Positions 45,007 to 57,130 of a stretch of DNA of 64,000 bases are shown piece by piece. Numbering within the stretch: the first letter of the stretch is position 1; each line of letters opens with the position of its first letter. A model generated the notes under the pieces. That model was not told the origin of the DNA, did not search any database, and saw only the letters and a list, made by a program, of their open reading frames with translations. Where the stretch lies: positions 434,001-498,000 of the forward strand of contig JAIXMQ010000005.1 of assembly GCA_025716855.1 (NCBI GenBank), written 5' to 3'. The stretch is from Pilaira anomala. Taxonomy: Eukaryota > Mucoromycota > Mucoromycetes > Mucorales > Mucoraceae. The position numbers and the translations under genes are program-made.

Positions 45007-47150
45007 ATGAACCATAATAACTCGATAGGTTACGCATCATATCAACAACAATATAACTCTGCTTCAACATCACTTTATCAAGCCAATGATACAGTATCTA
45101 TTGCATTATTCTTTTCAATTATTGCATTATTACTGATTTCATTTGCATTATATTTCTGGTACACAGAACGACATAAAGTACCACCAATACAACGTGGAGA
45201 TCAAGCAGTAGGTCAACAGCAAGAAATATATCTATTGATCGATAATATCTCAAGTCAAGTCAAGACCACATTTCGAATACCAATTTTCACTTTATCCATC
45301 GTCATATGGAACCAAGTATTTAAACAACAACCATCCAATATAACCACGTCTAACACCACCACTACTACTGCAGACAACGATTGTGTGCAACCTTTAGCAT
45401 CGCACGAGCATCAAAGAGTTTATAATTCAAGACTATACCACCTATTCTCTATTTTATTTATCATTAGTTTTATCATTGCTTTAGCTATTCTCATTGGAGC
45501 TGTCAACAGTTCATCTAGTTCAACCGATAACCCATCCACACTTCTATTGCAAGCAGGTCTCTTTGTCCTTGTGCTCTCTATTAATATCTACTTGATAACA
45601 AGACAACGATGTTACTACATGGAACGGAGAAAACTTTTTGGAAATGACGATGCTCATATTACTGCAATTTACGATACTCGATTCTCTAACTGGGATAAAT
45701 CTATGTTATCTAACTGGGTCCAAATTACAATTTTAATCATCGAGTTCTTTCAACTCATGACTTTTCCACTTCGTGATCTTATTACGGTTACTTCTTTTGA
45801 TGGAAATCCTTCCTCAAAACAACTAGAGACTTCACAGTTAGTCTCGTTTATTTTAAATGCAGGTGGTTTGATGCCGGATATGAGAACGCCAGTTTGGTAT
45901 ACTTATTCTCTTTGGACAACCTTTACAGTTACTATGTTCAGTTTGGTATTGGGCCTCATTATTCATTGTATTAATTTAAAGTATCCTTATAAATTATCAA
46001 CACGTTGGATTCGTTGGTTTATACCTGTTGCTGTAAGTAAATATATCTGTATAACATAAAACTATATATTCACATTTCTCTTTTTGTCTTGGTTTAGACA
46101 TTATTATATATTCCGATACTGGTAAGGAGAGAAAAACATAACAAAAAAGAAAAAAAAAATGTATTAAATATACTTTAAATTAGACTACCTTTGTAAGTTC
46201 AGCTGCATGTCAATCACTCAATACGCCCTCCAACGATTTCTACTTGACACTTCGATGCAGTGCTCCAAACATATCACGTCAATTATATATATGGGTCTCT
46301 TTATTTGGATACATAGTTGCTTATTTCTTAATGACTATCTTTTTGACAAGTTATGAACGAGTGCCTACCAAGAATGAAATTGCTTATAAATCAATTAGTG
46401 TAGCATTTATTAAAAATATGGGTAAAAAAAAGAAAAAATTAATTGATTAGAAAAAAAATTTATTGAATGCGCAATATACTTTAATATACATAGGTCTTTT
46501 GTTGGCCATTGTATTTTTACTCGTCGAATCAACTACCAATGTAAACCGTTTACGTGCTATTCTTTCCATCACAATTTTATTAACCATGATATGCTATAAC
46601 ATCAAAACAAGACCATGTTATGTGGACAAGGTAACCTTTTTTTTTTAAAAAAAAATACAAACGAAAAATTCCTTCTGGTCAGTAAACATTTTAGAAATAG
46701 ATTAATTTTTTTAGAACGGCTTCATTTACTTGTATTCTCTGGACTTCAGCATTAGTTGCTATTTTAAGTGATACGGATGCAGCACAAAGTTTAGGTCCTT
46801 TAGCTGTGATATATATTATCATTGGTGGCTGGATATTCATCATCTTTGTATTTATTATTATTTATTTTATTTACTATATTCAACCACCAGATCATATCAT
46901 GATCGATGACAACAATACAGCTGTAGAATCTGATGAACTAAATTACTATAACTCGTCTAATCAGGAACTTGGATATTTGACAGATCAAAGTAGTAGTAAT
47001 AACAATTATAGAGATGGTACAATTCACTCTGCAATAAGTGAGCCACAACAACAGCAAAATGCAACAGGATGGTTTGGAAATACTTCTGTTTCAAGATGGT
47101 TATTTGGCTCATCAAATAATACTAGTACCACCAGTAAAGACTATTATTGA
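45007..47150 (+). CDS. Large multipass membrane protein, unknown function
   Basis: Five exons: 45007-46032, 46098-46121 (24 nt), 46184-46421, 46494-46630, 46701-47150; 624 aa with consistent phases. About eleven hydrophobic segments (for example IALFFSIIALLLISFALYF, LFSILFIISFIIALAILIG, VIYIIIGGWIFIIF), with Asn/Ser/Thr-rich luminal loops and a soluble C-terminal tail rich in Ser/Asn. No transport or receptor signature recognised; it could be a fungus-specific receptor-like or transporter-like protein. The last exon starts at 46701 rather than at the nearer AG at 46714, which would break the frame. Intact. Confidence 0.82.
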
Positions 47151-48390
47151 GAAAAATAGGATATTAACTCAACAATCACCCTTTTGTAATAATTTATTTT
47201 TATTTTCTTTTTTTCTTCATTGTAAATATATTATATCGCATTCCTTAATAAACTTTCTTTTTTCACTGTATAATAGAGTGCACATTTATGTTTATCATTA
47301 AAATAAAAAATTATTCTATACTAACTACGTTATATACGATCAAACATTTGTTGTGAAGGGATATTTGAGTCCTTACAAAAAAGGCACGAAATCAATAATA
47401 TCAACCGATGAAATGAATAAAATGTCAGTGCAAACAGCAGTGGTCATTTTGAATTGCCTTAATTAGGACATTAAGGTATCTTATCATTGCCGCAACTTTG
47501 ATCTGACAGAAAAATACATGGATTAGCAGCTTGAAGAAATTAATAGGTCGTCATGGGTGGCGCTGTTGTAGGTGTTGACTATAACATATATCTCTACGGA
47601 TATGTGCTTCAACTTTTTGACGACAGTGATAATATCCCTATTACTGGAAATACTGTCCTAAATTCTCTTGCTGAGAAATTAGCATCTTATATATCTACGG
47701 CAAAAAAAAAAAAAAAAGTGTTATTCCTTCCCTCTCGTCGGCCATCACTTGATTGTAGTAGCCCACCCTTCTTATTAAATGTATACATATTGCGCTCCCT
47801 TTTTCTCTTCATATCATGTAATACCTTTTATTATTATTGCTGAAAGCTATTAGTTACAAAATAAAATATAGTACAGTAATGCAGATTTCAAATCTGACCA
47901 ACCCTAAACCCAATATTATGCTCGAACATTTTATAAAAAATAGTAGGTAAGTACCTATGTAAAACTTTTGCAAAGGATTTAGAGGTATATAGTACATCAT
48001 GCTAAAGTGAATAGTTTATTATCGTGATCTCACGCAATAATGTACATACACTAGCCGCATAACGAGCCTTTTATATCGTGTGACGGAATGCTTCCAATTT
48101 TGACTTTTTTTTTTTTTTTTTTTTTTTGTAAGATATTCTCAAACTAATGATAAAGTATATCAATCGTACCGCACAAGTGCCCTGATATTTTACCAATATG
48201 AGCCTAGACCAGGCTCTATATGCGAATGAGAGGTACATTGTGTAAACAGAATTATATGTTTTTTGGAGCCAAATCCATTTTACAACGGGGCCGCTAAGGT
48301 GAAAATCGGTAAGGAAAAAACCGGATTTCTACCTTACCAATTTTTATACTGAGACGAGTAGTTAAATAACTTTTTATCGTTTCTGAAATA
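47151..48390. other. Intergenic spacer
   Basis: AT-rich. A 96-codon frame at 47553-47843 has a protein-like first half (MGGAVVGVDYNIYLYGYVLQ) and a homopolymer-derived tail. It might be a gene remnant; not supported enough to call. Confidence 0.35.
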
Positions 48391-48601
48391 CCCCATTTTC
48401 AAGATTACGATCTTTTGGGTTTTAAAACCTTGTTATAAACCCTCATTGTTTCAAGAGTTATTGATAAGCTCTAAATGTTGTCGCTTGAATTGAAAAAATC
48501 AAAGTTCGTGCTACTAATAGTAGAAGTATCTAGGTGACCATGCTAAAAACCAATATATATCGCGTAGTGGCGAGTGGGTAGATGGTCAACGCGTAGATGA
48601 T
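48391..48601 (+). repeat. Left long inverted repeat
   Basis: Pairs with 49471-49681 in inverted orientation with scattered mismatches and one or two short indels. Confidence 0.85.
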
Positions 48602-49470
48602 AAGTGAAATATTTGCGTCTTTGTAATTTTTGTAATATCCATTGGCTTGTCCTTCATTACAGCATTTTCGCCAGTTCATGCGTTTATGAGTTTTCATATA
48701 TTCAGCGATGAACTTGGCAACAACATCATATATCAAGTTTCTTCTTTTCTGGCTCAATCACGGACATAATTTCAGTCTCTTGCTTTCCGACTGTTGGACT
48801 AACGTCTGCTAGTAAATCTTAAGGTTGAGACATGAACGAGACAGAAGAACATTAATGTTTGTATTTGTGAAGGCAGGTTTCGGTCTACATGATGCCTATA
48901 CTTGCATACTCACACGCCCGATTAGAGGATGGACCATTTTCATCAATTGCAGCCAAGATTCTTTTAAACTGCTTCTATGTTTCCACACATACATCAGTCA
49001 ATACGTCGATGGTTGCTTCGTGGTGACGGAATTCACGATCAAGCACTATTTTAGCTACTGCATATAGCAGCTTGACTGTCGGGTCGTTTCTTAATTGTAA
49101 ACCAAGTAGAGAGCATTTCTGCTCCATAAAGACATATTCTAACGCAACCAAGGGGGTCAAGAGGTATGTCCTTTAAATGGTTTTCTACAGAAGAAGGTGT
49201 CATCATCAAATATTCGCTTGCCTAGTAGTCACTTGGTAGTCTCTTTAAAAACGGGCTCTTTTCAGTATCTTAAAAGACCTTAGCTAGCTCTTCCCCTGCC
49301 GTTTTCACGCAGAAAATCAATGCAATTGGTTCAGTATTGTTGTAGGTTTCATAAATATGATGATTGCAGTGCTTTTGAAAACGATGGATGAAGGGCTTGT
49401 CAACGACATTTTGAATTTCCATTACTATTGGTGGAAGAGCATTGGAAAGTGACATGATTAGGTATAAAGG

Positions 49471-49681
49471 GTATCTACGCGTCGACCATCTACTCACTTG
49501 CCGCTACGCCATATCTATTGGTCTTTAGCATGGTCACCTAGATAATTTTACTATTAGTAGCACGAATTTTGATTTTTTTCAGTTCAAGCGACAACATTTA
49601 GAGCTTACCAATAACTCTTGAAACAATGAGGGTTTATAACAAGGTCTCAAAACCCAAAAGATCGTAATCTTGAAAATGGGG
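49471..49681 (-). repeat. Right long inverted repeat
   Basis: Inverted partner of 48391-48601. The inner edge reads TATCTACGCGTCGACCATC. Confidence 0.85.
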
Positions 49682-49850
49682 TGCTGTGATATAGAATAGA
49701 TGATAGAAATAAAATATACAAAAGCTAGATAAGTAGTTTGAGACTGTTTACAAGTGTTTATTAAATGTAAAAAGTGTAGAATAAAAGTGTGAGGGAGATT
49801 ATATATATTGAGGTGCTTTTCTCTTCATAGCCCGTACAGCTTTTCTCCTC

Positions 49851-50450
49851 CTAACATTTAGTTATTGATTTTCTTATACTCAATTTAACAACACCTCTAG
49901 CCGAAATATCCCCAATAACAGTGTGAGAGACACCTCTGGCCGAAGGAGTTGTGATAACTGTTTCAGTGCCACGTTTGGACCATCCACGACTACGACGCAT
50001 GTTAATATCAGACTCTAATTCATCAACAAAGATACAATTGTTCAGATAATCCATGCCATTTTTAACCCAATAATCGACCCTGTTATAGCACGGCACAAAT
50101 TTTAAGTGGAGAATTTCCCTTAAAGCCAGTAGTGTTAATGATTAGTGATTTAAGAGGCACTATTGCACCTTAAGAAATGTCAATAAAACCATTTCTGTCT
50201 GTTTTACGAGAGCGAGGAGTTAGCCGGCCATAAATATTTAATTTGTTTAGAGTTTCTGAAGTGACTTACGCTAAATTTCCGTTATCCAAACGGACGTTAG
50301 GTTCATTAAAGCTATCAATTATCTGAACCATGTACGATACGAGCACACAAAGTAGCAGAATTCAAACTATATTCAGTTTCAGGGTTAAAATTAACTACAA
50401 AATACAATATCAACATATTTACGAAAATGAGCCTAAAATAGCATCGCACT
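49851..50450 (-). pseudogene. Fragment of an IS630/Tc1-type transposase
   Basis: The minus frame at 50096-49851 reads NNCIFVDELESDINMRRSRG and RGVSHTVIGDISARGVVKLS, clearly homologous to the segment around the first catalytic Asp of the intact transposase at 6101-7492. Upstream sequence to ~50450 shows protein-like pieces in several frames with many stops. No ends were found. Old and dead. Confidence 0.7.
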
Positions 50451-50864
50451 TTGGTTACTTTGTTTGTACATATTTAGAGGATAGAGTACTTACAATCCCA
50501 CCACCAAAATAAGTAGTAACTAAAGCGGAAATAAAAATATAACAACTCATTATTATTTTTTTGGAAAAAGTACTAGAGTAATTAATTCAGTTTCTACTAA
50601 AGTAATCTGCTACAGAACAGATTAAAGAAAAAGAGAGTAAAATGTGGTTTTATGCTAAAAATGACTCGGTTCTATACATCTTTATTGTTATCTTTGATAG
50701 AAGTTTCAAGCCCTTTAATGCGTGCATGTAGGACAAAATTTTTTCAAATCCTGTTGTATCAACGTCGGAATTAAAAATATTACTGCTTCACATAAACGAA
50801 GAGTGGCACTGTAAAAGGGAGATTAGATTAAGATGGCAAAGACGTTCATTTTCTTGTGTTAACA

Positions 50865-51420
50865 TTATCTAGCGATATAGACATTTCTTCTTACGATCCA
50901 GCCATCTCTAGATTCCTCTATTGAAGTAGTTAATTGACCAGTGTATTTGGATGCATTTATTTTTATTTATTACCTTGTAACAAAACAAACTCTGTACTAG
51001 GTTTTTTAATCTTTAATAAGTTGGAAGTGCTTCCGCAAGCCTCGTCCGTAACAGATTCAATTCGAGTATTTCTTAAAGCCGAAGAGACTTCAATGTAATC
51101 AGAGAAATGTGTATCTTCAATTTCTTTAGCGTCGAGGCGATAGTAGTTTTTTTTACTGAAATAGTTTCCTATTTTAAAATCGTAAAGTAATATAAAGAAA
51201 TAACAGTTGAAGTTTTGAGGTTTAGAAAAGATTATTTATATATATATAAATATAAACATAACCGGTCCGCAAGCTTTAATTCATCGATTCCGTTTATAGA
51301 ACCAATTTTGCCACTCCATCAGATGTGTAAATAAAAAGGATGATTTGCTTCAGAGCATGTTGGCGTTTCTTGACATTCAGTGTTTTAAAACTCCTTTTGA
51401 AATAGGCTATTTTTGAACAA
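50865..51420 (-). pseudogene. Relic of an unknown multi-exon gene
   Basis: An exon at 51155-50974 with good splice borders (TTCAG|...|GTAATA) reads NYYRLDAKEIEDTHFSDYIE and DEACGSTSNLLKIKKPSTEF. An acceptor at 50918-50920 then leads to EESRDGWIVRRNVYIAR and a stop at 50865-50867. Upstream, ~51420-51260 reads RQHALKQIILFIYTSDG and GSINGIDELKLADR in different frames, so at least one frameshift exists. No start found. It may belong to a mobile element, given the neighbourhood. Family not recognised. Confidence 0.4.
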
Positions 51421-52910
51421 ATAAGTCAATTCTAATTATCAGTTGTTTGTAATACTCTACTATAAGCATATCTTTTCTTTCAGAAAATAACTACATAACT
51501 GCTCAGTGAAGACTAAAAAAAAAAAAAAAAAAAAAAAAATGATGTAAATCTCTTCGCTACTATTACTATTTTATTTTTGCATAGCTGTCATGGAGTAAAC
51601 TTTCCGATTAGAACAGGGTTGTTACACGACATGAAAAATTTATGCACACAACATGCAATGTCGACCGATACAAAAGGAATATTCTCGATCATATTTTATA
51701 ATGTAATAACATTATACTGTTATATATGAGAGCCAAGTATTTTTTTTTGTTAAACTTAAATGATCGTATTTTAGGTATGGATGATTCATATCTAGCCTTC
51801 CATCTATAATAGCCGCTGTAATAAATCCAAACACATGTCATATTTATACATAGTCCTTGTTTAGAAAAAGATGAAACGTTTTTTTTTTTTTTTTTTTTTT
51901 TTTTTTAGGTTATCTTGTCATGACTCAGGATATTTATATGAGTCTGTTTATATTTATTAAACCAACTAATTATAAAATGAAAAGAAACATAATGACGATA
52001 AGTATATTTGAAAGTAAAAATCATAATGACGTTAAATATTTTTTTTTTTTTAAAAAAAAACATGTAATATATGTAATTAAAGAGGAATATTGAAGGAGCA
52101 TACAACATCGTTCCTTATATTCACATGAGTTCATAGTTAACTTGGAACTACTTCTCAGTATGATTTGATCAGTCATTTTTTCAAAAGGATTAAAAAATGA
52201 CTTTTTTTTTTTTGTTGATTCGATGAGGTGTAAGATCGACAATCATGAGGTTTTTTTTATGTGAAGGGATAACTAAATCTCATGGGTATTCAAGTTGTAC
52301 CATTTAATAATTGGTCCAATGCACTGATTTAAGTTTACTTTCCCATGAAAAGAAACAAACAAAACAAAAATTAATTTTTTTTGGGTATATCAGTATCAGT
52401 GAGTAGTATCTGCTTTTTTTCTTGGTAAGAATATAAGAAGTATATATCTAATGATCACATCCTTATTTTTTTGTATGTATGAAGATTTATTTAAAATCAA
52501 AAGATAATTCCCATCCATAAAAGTAAATGAAAAAAGGTATAAACTGTCATTTAAAAAGGAAAAACGCTTGGGCCATATTGGAAGCATGTGTTACCCTTCA
52601 TTGACAAGTTCAGTTATTCCCTTTCCTTCTCTTCAAATTTAATAAAATGCACTTTTGCTCATCTCTTTTTTTTTAAAAAAAAAATATAATCAATCAAAAT
52701 ACCTGAGATGTATAACAATATTTATATTTTTTTTGTTATAATGATGTAAGGTATACTCTTTGTTTTTTCTTCAGTTTAGAATAGATTTTTGTCACACGGC
52801 ATGAACTTTTTTGTATGCACTCCAAAATATAAAAAGCTGCTGCTTAAACTGTTATTTCACTTTTTTTTTTTTTTTTTTTTTTCATCATATTCACTCAAAA
52901 AGCTTTTTAT

Positions 52911-52941
<31 letters not shown>

Positions 52942-53158
52942 CGGCGCATTTAAATCAACACTTAAAAATATAAGTATTTTTATATCACGGTTTTTTGTAT
53001 TATATTTTATACATTCACAAGCATAGCTTTTCTTAAAGAGAAAAAAAAGGTAAAGACTAAAAATAAATCCTTGCATATGTATTTAAAATATAAACACGCA
53101 TATTTATAAAATTTGAATAGGAAAACTCATATACATTACAAATAATAAACTTTATATT
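51421..53158. other. Intergenic spacer upstream of CHD1-like gene
   Basis: AT-rich with long A/T runs (51517-51539, 51880-51906, 52862-52882, 52914-52940). No gene recognised; the promoter of the CHD1-like gene should be near its 3' end. Confidence 0.45.
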
Positions 53159-56100
53159 ATGACATATTCTCATAATAGCGATTCTGACTCAGAACAAGAC
53201 TACCTTTCCTACATAGAGCAAATTCGTTCTGTTTACTCTGATTTACCTCAACCTGGTACAACAAGAAATGAAAACGTCTTTTCTCCACAGACTGCTTTTG
53301 AATCCTCTAGAGACGACTTGAGTAGCTCTGAGCAAAGCTTTTCAGAAGAAGCCAACTCTACTACAGATGAAGAAGCACATGATATTGAATCTGAAAATAA
53401 TTCAGATGGCAATTGGGAAGGTGAATCAAATAAAAATACTAGACGTAATTGTTTAGTTCCTCGTCAAGCACAACAGCAAGGTAATTAATATATATAGTTA
53501 TTGCTTCGTAAGGGAGAAATAATACTAACACACTTTTTTTTAAAATCTTTTGTAGGTATTATTTCTTCTGGTGATTATGTACGTCGCTCCACTCGTAGTC
53601 AAAAGACTACCAATTATAATGAAGATGATACAGAGATGTGGGAATCCTCTGATGAAGAAACATGTAACAACCCAGTACATGAAGAAGAATCCATTCAAAG
53701 TGTACTTGATCACCGTAAAAAAGAAAATGCAGCAGGTAATTTTTTTCTTTAAATAAAAACCAATGAGTAATACTAATATATAATCAAACAGATGACTTAG
53801 ATGACCCAAAGACAAACTTTGAGTACCTGATTAAATGGAAATCTTGGTCACATATTCACAATACATGGGAGACATTTTCTTACTTGAAATCAGTCAAAGG
53901 ATTTCTTAAAGTAGAAAATTACATTCGCAATCGTATTGAAGAAGAAGCTTATATTCGACAACGTGATGAGACAACAAAAGAAGAGATTGAACAACAAGAT
54001 ATCAATATCTTACGTCGTCGAAATGAAATCAACGATTGGAAGACAGTTGAGCGAGTCATTTCTAGAAGAGGTAGTCCAGGAAATATTAAATACCTTGTAA
54101 AATGGAAAAGACTTGATTATGATGAATGTACATGGGAAGAAGAAGAAGTAATCTCAAATGAATACCAAGACAAAATCAATGACTATTTGAAACGTGAAGA
54201 AAATACGTGTATACCACATCAATCTACGGCATACCCAAAACAGAATAGACCTGAATTCAATGCATTCAAAAAGCAACCTGCCTATATCAATGGTGGCGAA
54301 TTACGTGACTATCAATTAAATGGTGTCAACTGGATGTATTGGCTTTGGTGTCGTAATAAAAATGGTATTTTGGCCGATGAAATGGGTTTAGGAAAGACGA
54401 TTCAAACAATTAGTTTTTTGAATGTACTTTATAATACCTGTAATACTTATGGTCCCTTCTTGGTTGTGGTTCCACTTTCTACATCAGATAACTGGATGCA
54501 AGAATTCAAACAATGGGCATCACAATTGAATGTATTGTGCTATTTAGGTAATCCTCAAGCCCGTAAAGTCATTCGACAAAATGAATTCTACGTTAATGGA
54601 ACAAAAGATCTCAAATTTAATGTCTTGCTCACAACGTACGAAATTGTATTGAAAGACAGATATTTCTTACAAAGTTTTCGTTGGAATTATTTAGCAGTTG
54701 ACGAAGCACATCGCTTAAAGAATTCGGAATCACAATTATATGAAGCACTCAGTAGCTTTCAAACTGCAAATCGCTTATTAATCACGGGTACACCGCTTCA
54801 AAATAATGTCAGAGAATTATTAGCTTTAGTTACTTTCCTTAACCCAGAAATGGATGTAACTGAATATGAAAAAATTGATGTAAAGGATGCCCACCAAGAA
54901 GAAAAGATTTCAACGCTTCATGACAGTATTAAAAGCACTATGTTGCGTCGATTAAAGAAGGATGTAGAAAAGGCATTACCCAATAAATCTGGACAGATGA
55001 GCGAAGAAGAAGAAGACGAGGAAGATGGTAGTACATCGCTGGGTAAAAGAAAACGAAAGGCAGCTGTTCCAGACCAAGGTTTAACTAGAAAAAGACAGGC
55101 CACCTCTGGTAAACCGGATGAATTATCTGAACATGATAGGAGAAATATTATAAGAGCTGTATTAAAGTACGGCGATCTCGAAGCCAGGTATGATGACTCG
55201 GTTACAGATTTCGATCTTCGTCAAAAGGATAAAGAGACCGTCTTGAATTTATACCATGATTTACTTCAAGAATGTAGAGCAAGAGTTCATGAACAAGTTG
55301 AAGCTAGTAATAGCTCATTGAAAGGAATTGAATTATCTGAAGAGATCTTGCTACGTGAATCAAGACATAAAAAACAAAAGGCCATATTATTTACATGGCA
55401 TGATATACAAAATGTCAATGCAGGCCAAATATTTCAAAGACATCAAGATATGAAGATTCTCTCTAAAAGATTAAGATCTGTAAATGACAAGTACAAGTTT
55501 CGCGTACCTACAGAAGATAAACAAGTACAAGACTGGTCGTGCAATTGGGGCGCGAGAGAAGATGGAATGTTGTTGTTCGGTGTGTATGTGCACGGATTTG
55601 GGTCTTGGTTGGACATAAAAGCCGATACAACACTAGGCTTAAGAGATAAAATGTTCGTTGGAGAAAATGATTTAGACGAGAAGAAAGTACCAAAAGCTAC
55701 TGATTTAGTAAGGCGTACAAATCACTTGATGAAGATCTTAGCGGAAGAAGATAGATTGAGAAATGATTTACATGGCAGTATACCTGAGCATAGCTCATCC
55801 GCCACATCCTTCTCCTCTAGAAAAAGAGCTTCACGCACTTTAGATGATGTGCCCAGACCTTCACATAAACGAGTTGAAAAAGATAATAAAACGCCTATAC
55901 GATCATATGAAGACTACGATGAAAATTCATGTTACTCCACGATGCAATCAGTAAAGCATTATTTGATTCGGCTTCGTGATGATTCAGTCAAAGAAGAAGG
56001 AGTACGCAAAACACAAATTATCAAGGAGTGCTTAGCTCCTATAGGTCAGTTTATTGATAAGCAGGCAACTGAACATAAACGAGACGCAAACTTAAAACGA

Positions 56101-56742
56101 GATCTTTGGATCTATACAGCAAAGTTCTGGCCTGGTGTAAACGTTTCACATAACGCAATTATGAACGTATATGAGAAATTAATGGCATCAAGTCCTACAA
56201 CCACAACAGAACCAAATACAACAAAAACAAGTGCGTCAGGTTCAAGTTCAACTCAAAGACATAATGGTAATAGTAGTAGTAGCAGTAGTAGTAGTCATAG
56301 AGATCGAAGCTCGCATAAGTCATCAAGCTCTTCCAGAAGAACCATCCACAGTCATCATCCCTATGATCGAAGCGGTAAAGACGACAGAAGTAGTAGGGAT
56401 GATAGAAGCAGTAAAGACAACAGAAGCGGCAAAGATGAACATAGTAGTCGTGATAATAGAAGCAGTAAAGACAACAGAAGCAGCAAGGATGAACATAGTA
56501 GTCGTGATGATAGAAGCAGTAAAGACAATAGAAGCAGCAAAGATGAACATAGTAGTCGTGGTGATAGAAGTAACCGAGAAGATCGAAGCAGTAGAGATAG
56601 ACGAAGAAGATTCAGCTCTTCCTCATCCTACAAGAGTGGTGATGACCACCATCGTCGCGACCGAAAGAGCAGTAATAGCAGTAGTCACTACGATCGTTAT
56701 GACCGAGATCGTAACAGATCCAACCGAGACAGACGTCTCTAA
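53159..56742 (+). CDS. CHD1-like chromatin remodeller lacking the second helicase lobe
   Basis: Three exons: 53159-53480, 53556-53735, 53792-56742; 1150 aa. Order: acidic N-terminus; chromodomain 1 ([18 protein letters not shown]); chromodomain 2 ([20 protein letters not shown]); SNF2 lobe 1 with [10 protein letters not shown] (Walker A), DEAHRLKN (Walker B) and TGTPLQNN; and the bridge [15 protein letters not shown]. The protein then passes straight to an acidic linker ([13 protein letters not shown]) and the CHD1 SANT/SLIDE-type DNA-binding region ([20 protein letters not shown]). The C-terminal helical domain follows ([15 protein letters not shown]), and the tail is Ser/Arg/Asp repeats. 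Lobe 2 (motifs IV-VI, about 350 aa) is missing in frame, so ATPase remodelling is unlikely. Family members are usually ~1400-1500 aa. Confidence 0.88.
56398..56562 (+). repeat. 54-bp coding tandem repeat in the CHD1-like tail
   Basis: About three units of 18 codons ([18 protein letters not shown]) with small variations, encoding a charged low-complexity segment. Likely variable in length between isolates. Confidence 0.8.
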
Positions 56743-57130
56743 ACAAGTATTAGAGGTATAACCCCCCCCCCCCCTCCTGTTTTAAAAAAAAAATATTTTT
56801 TATCATATTTGTTTAAATGAACTTTTTTTTTACTAAATAAAATAATTATTATATAATGGATAAAAAGCAGAAAGTTTTTGATAATGTTAGCGCAAAAATA
56901 GCGATTGACTTGAAATCAGAGTCTTCACAATACCACCTTGAATCAATTGAAATGTGAAAAAAAAAAGTTACAAAGTAAGTGTATTCTTTAAAAACGGAAT
57001 TGAGTTTAATTAAATGGAGCTTCTTAAATAAAATAAAAAAATAAGAAAAATAAAGGATAGCAATGAGAAAGTAGCTTTTCTATCCGTCATTGATATTTTT
57101 AATCATTTAAGCCCCGAAAATATGTATGTA

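Larger units (their letters stand above)
48391..49681. mobile_element. Decayed DNA transposon with long (~210-bp) inverted ends
   Basis: Left arm 48391-48601 and right arm 49471-49681 are inverted copies of about 90% identity, starting CCCCATTTTCAAGATTACG. Long ends like these are typical of Mutator-like elements, but no clear 8-11 bp target duplication was found. The 870-bp interior carries only broken minus-strand frames (for example LRNDPTVKLLYAVAKIVLDRE and MSLSNALPPIVMEIQNVVDK), so the gene inside is dead or absent. Confidence 0.65.

Noticed and set aside
47553..47843. 96-codon frame
   Set aside because: The first half is protein-like, but the second half is a poly-Lys stretch and pyrimidine translation with no supporting context.
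56231..56761. 176-codon frame overlapping the CHD1-like C-terminus
   Set aside because: Shadow of the 54-bp tandem repeat in another frame.
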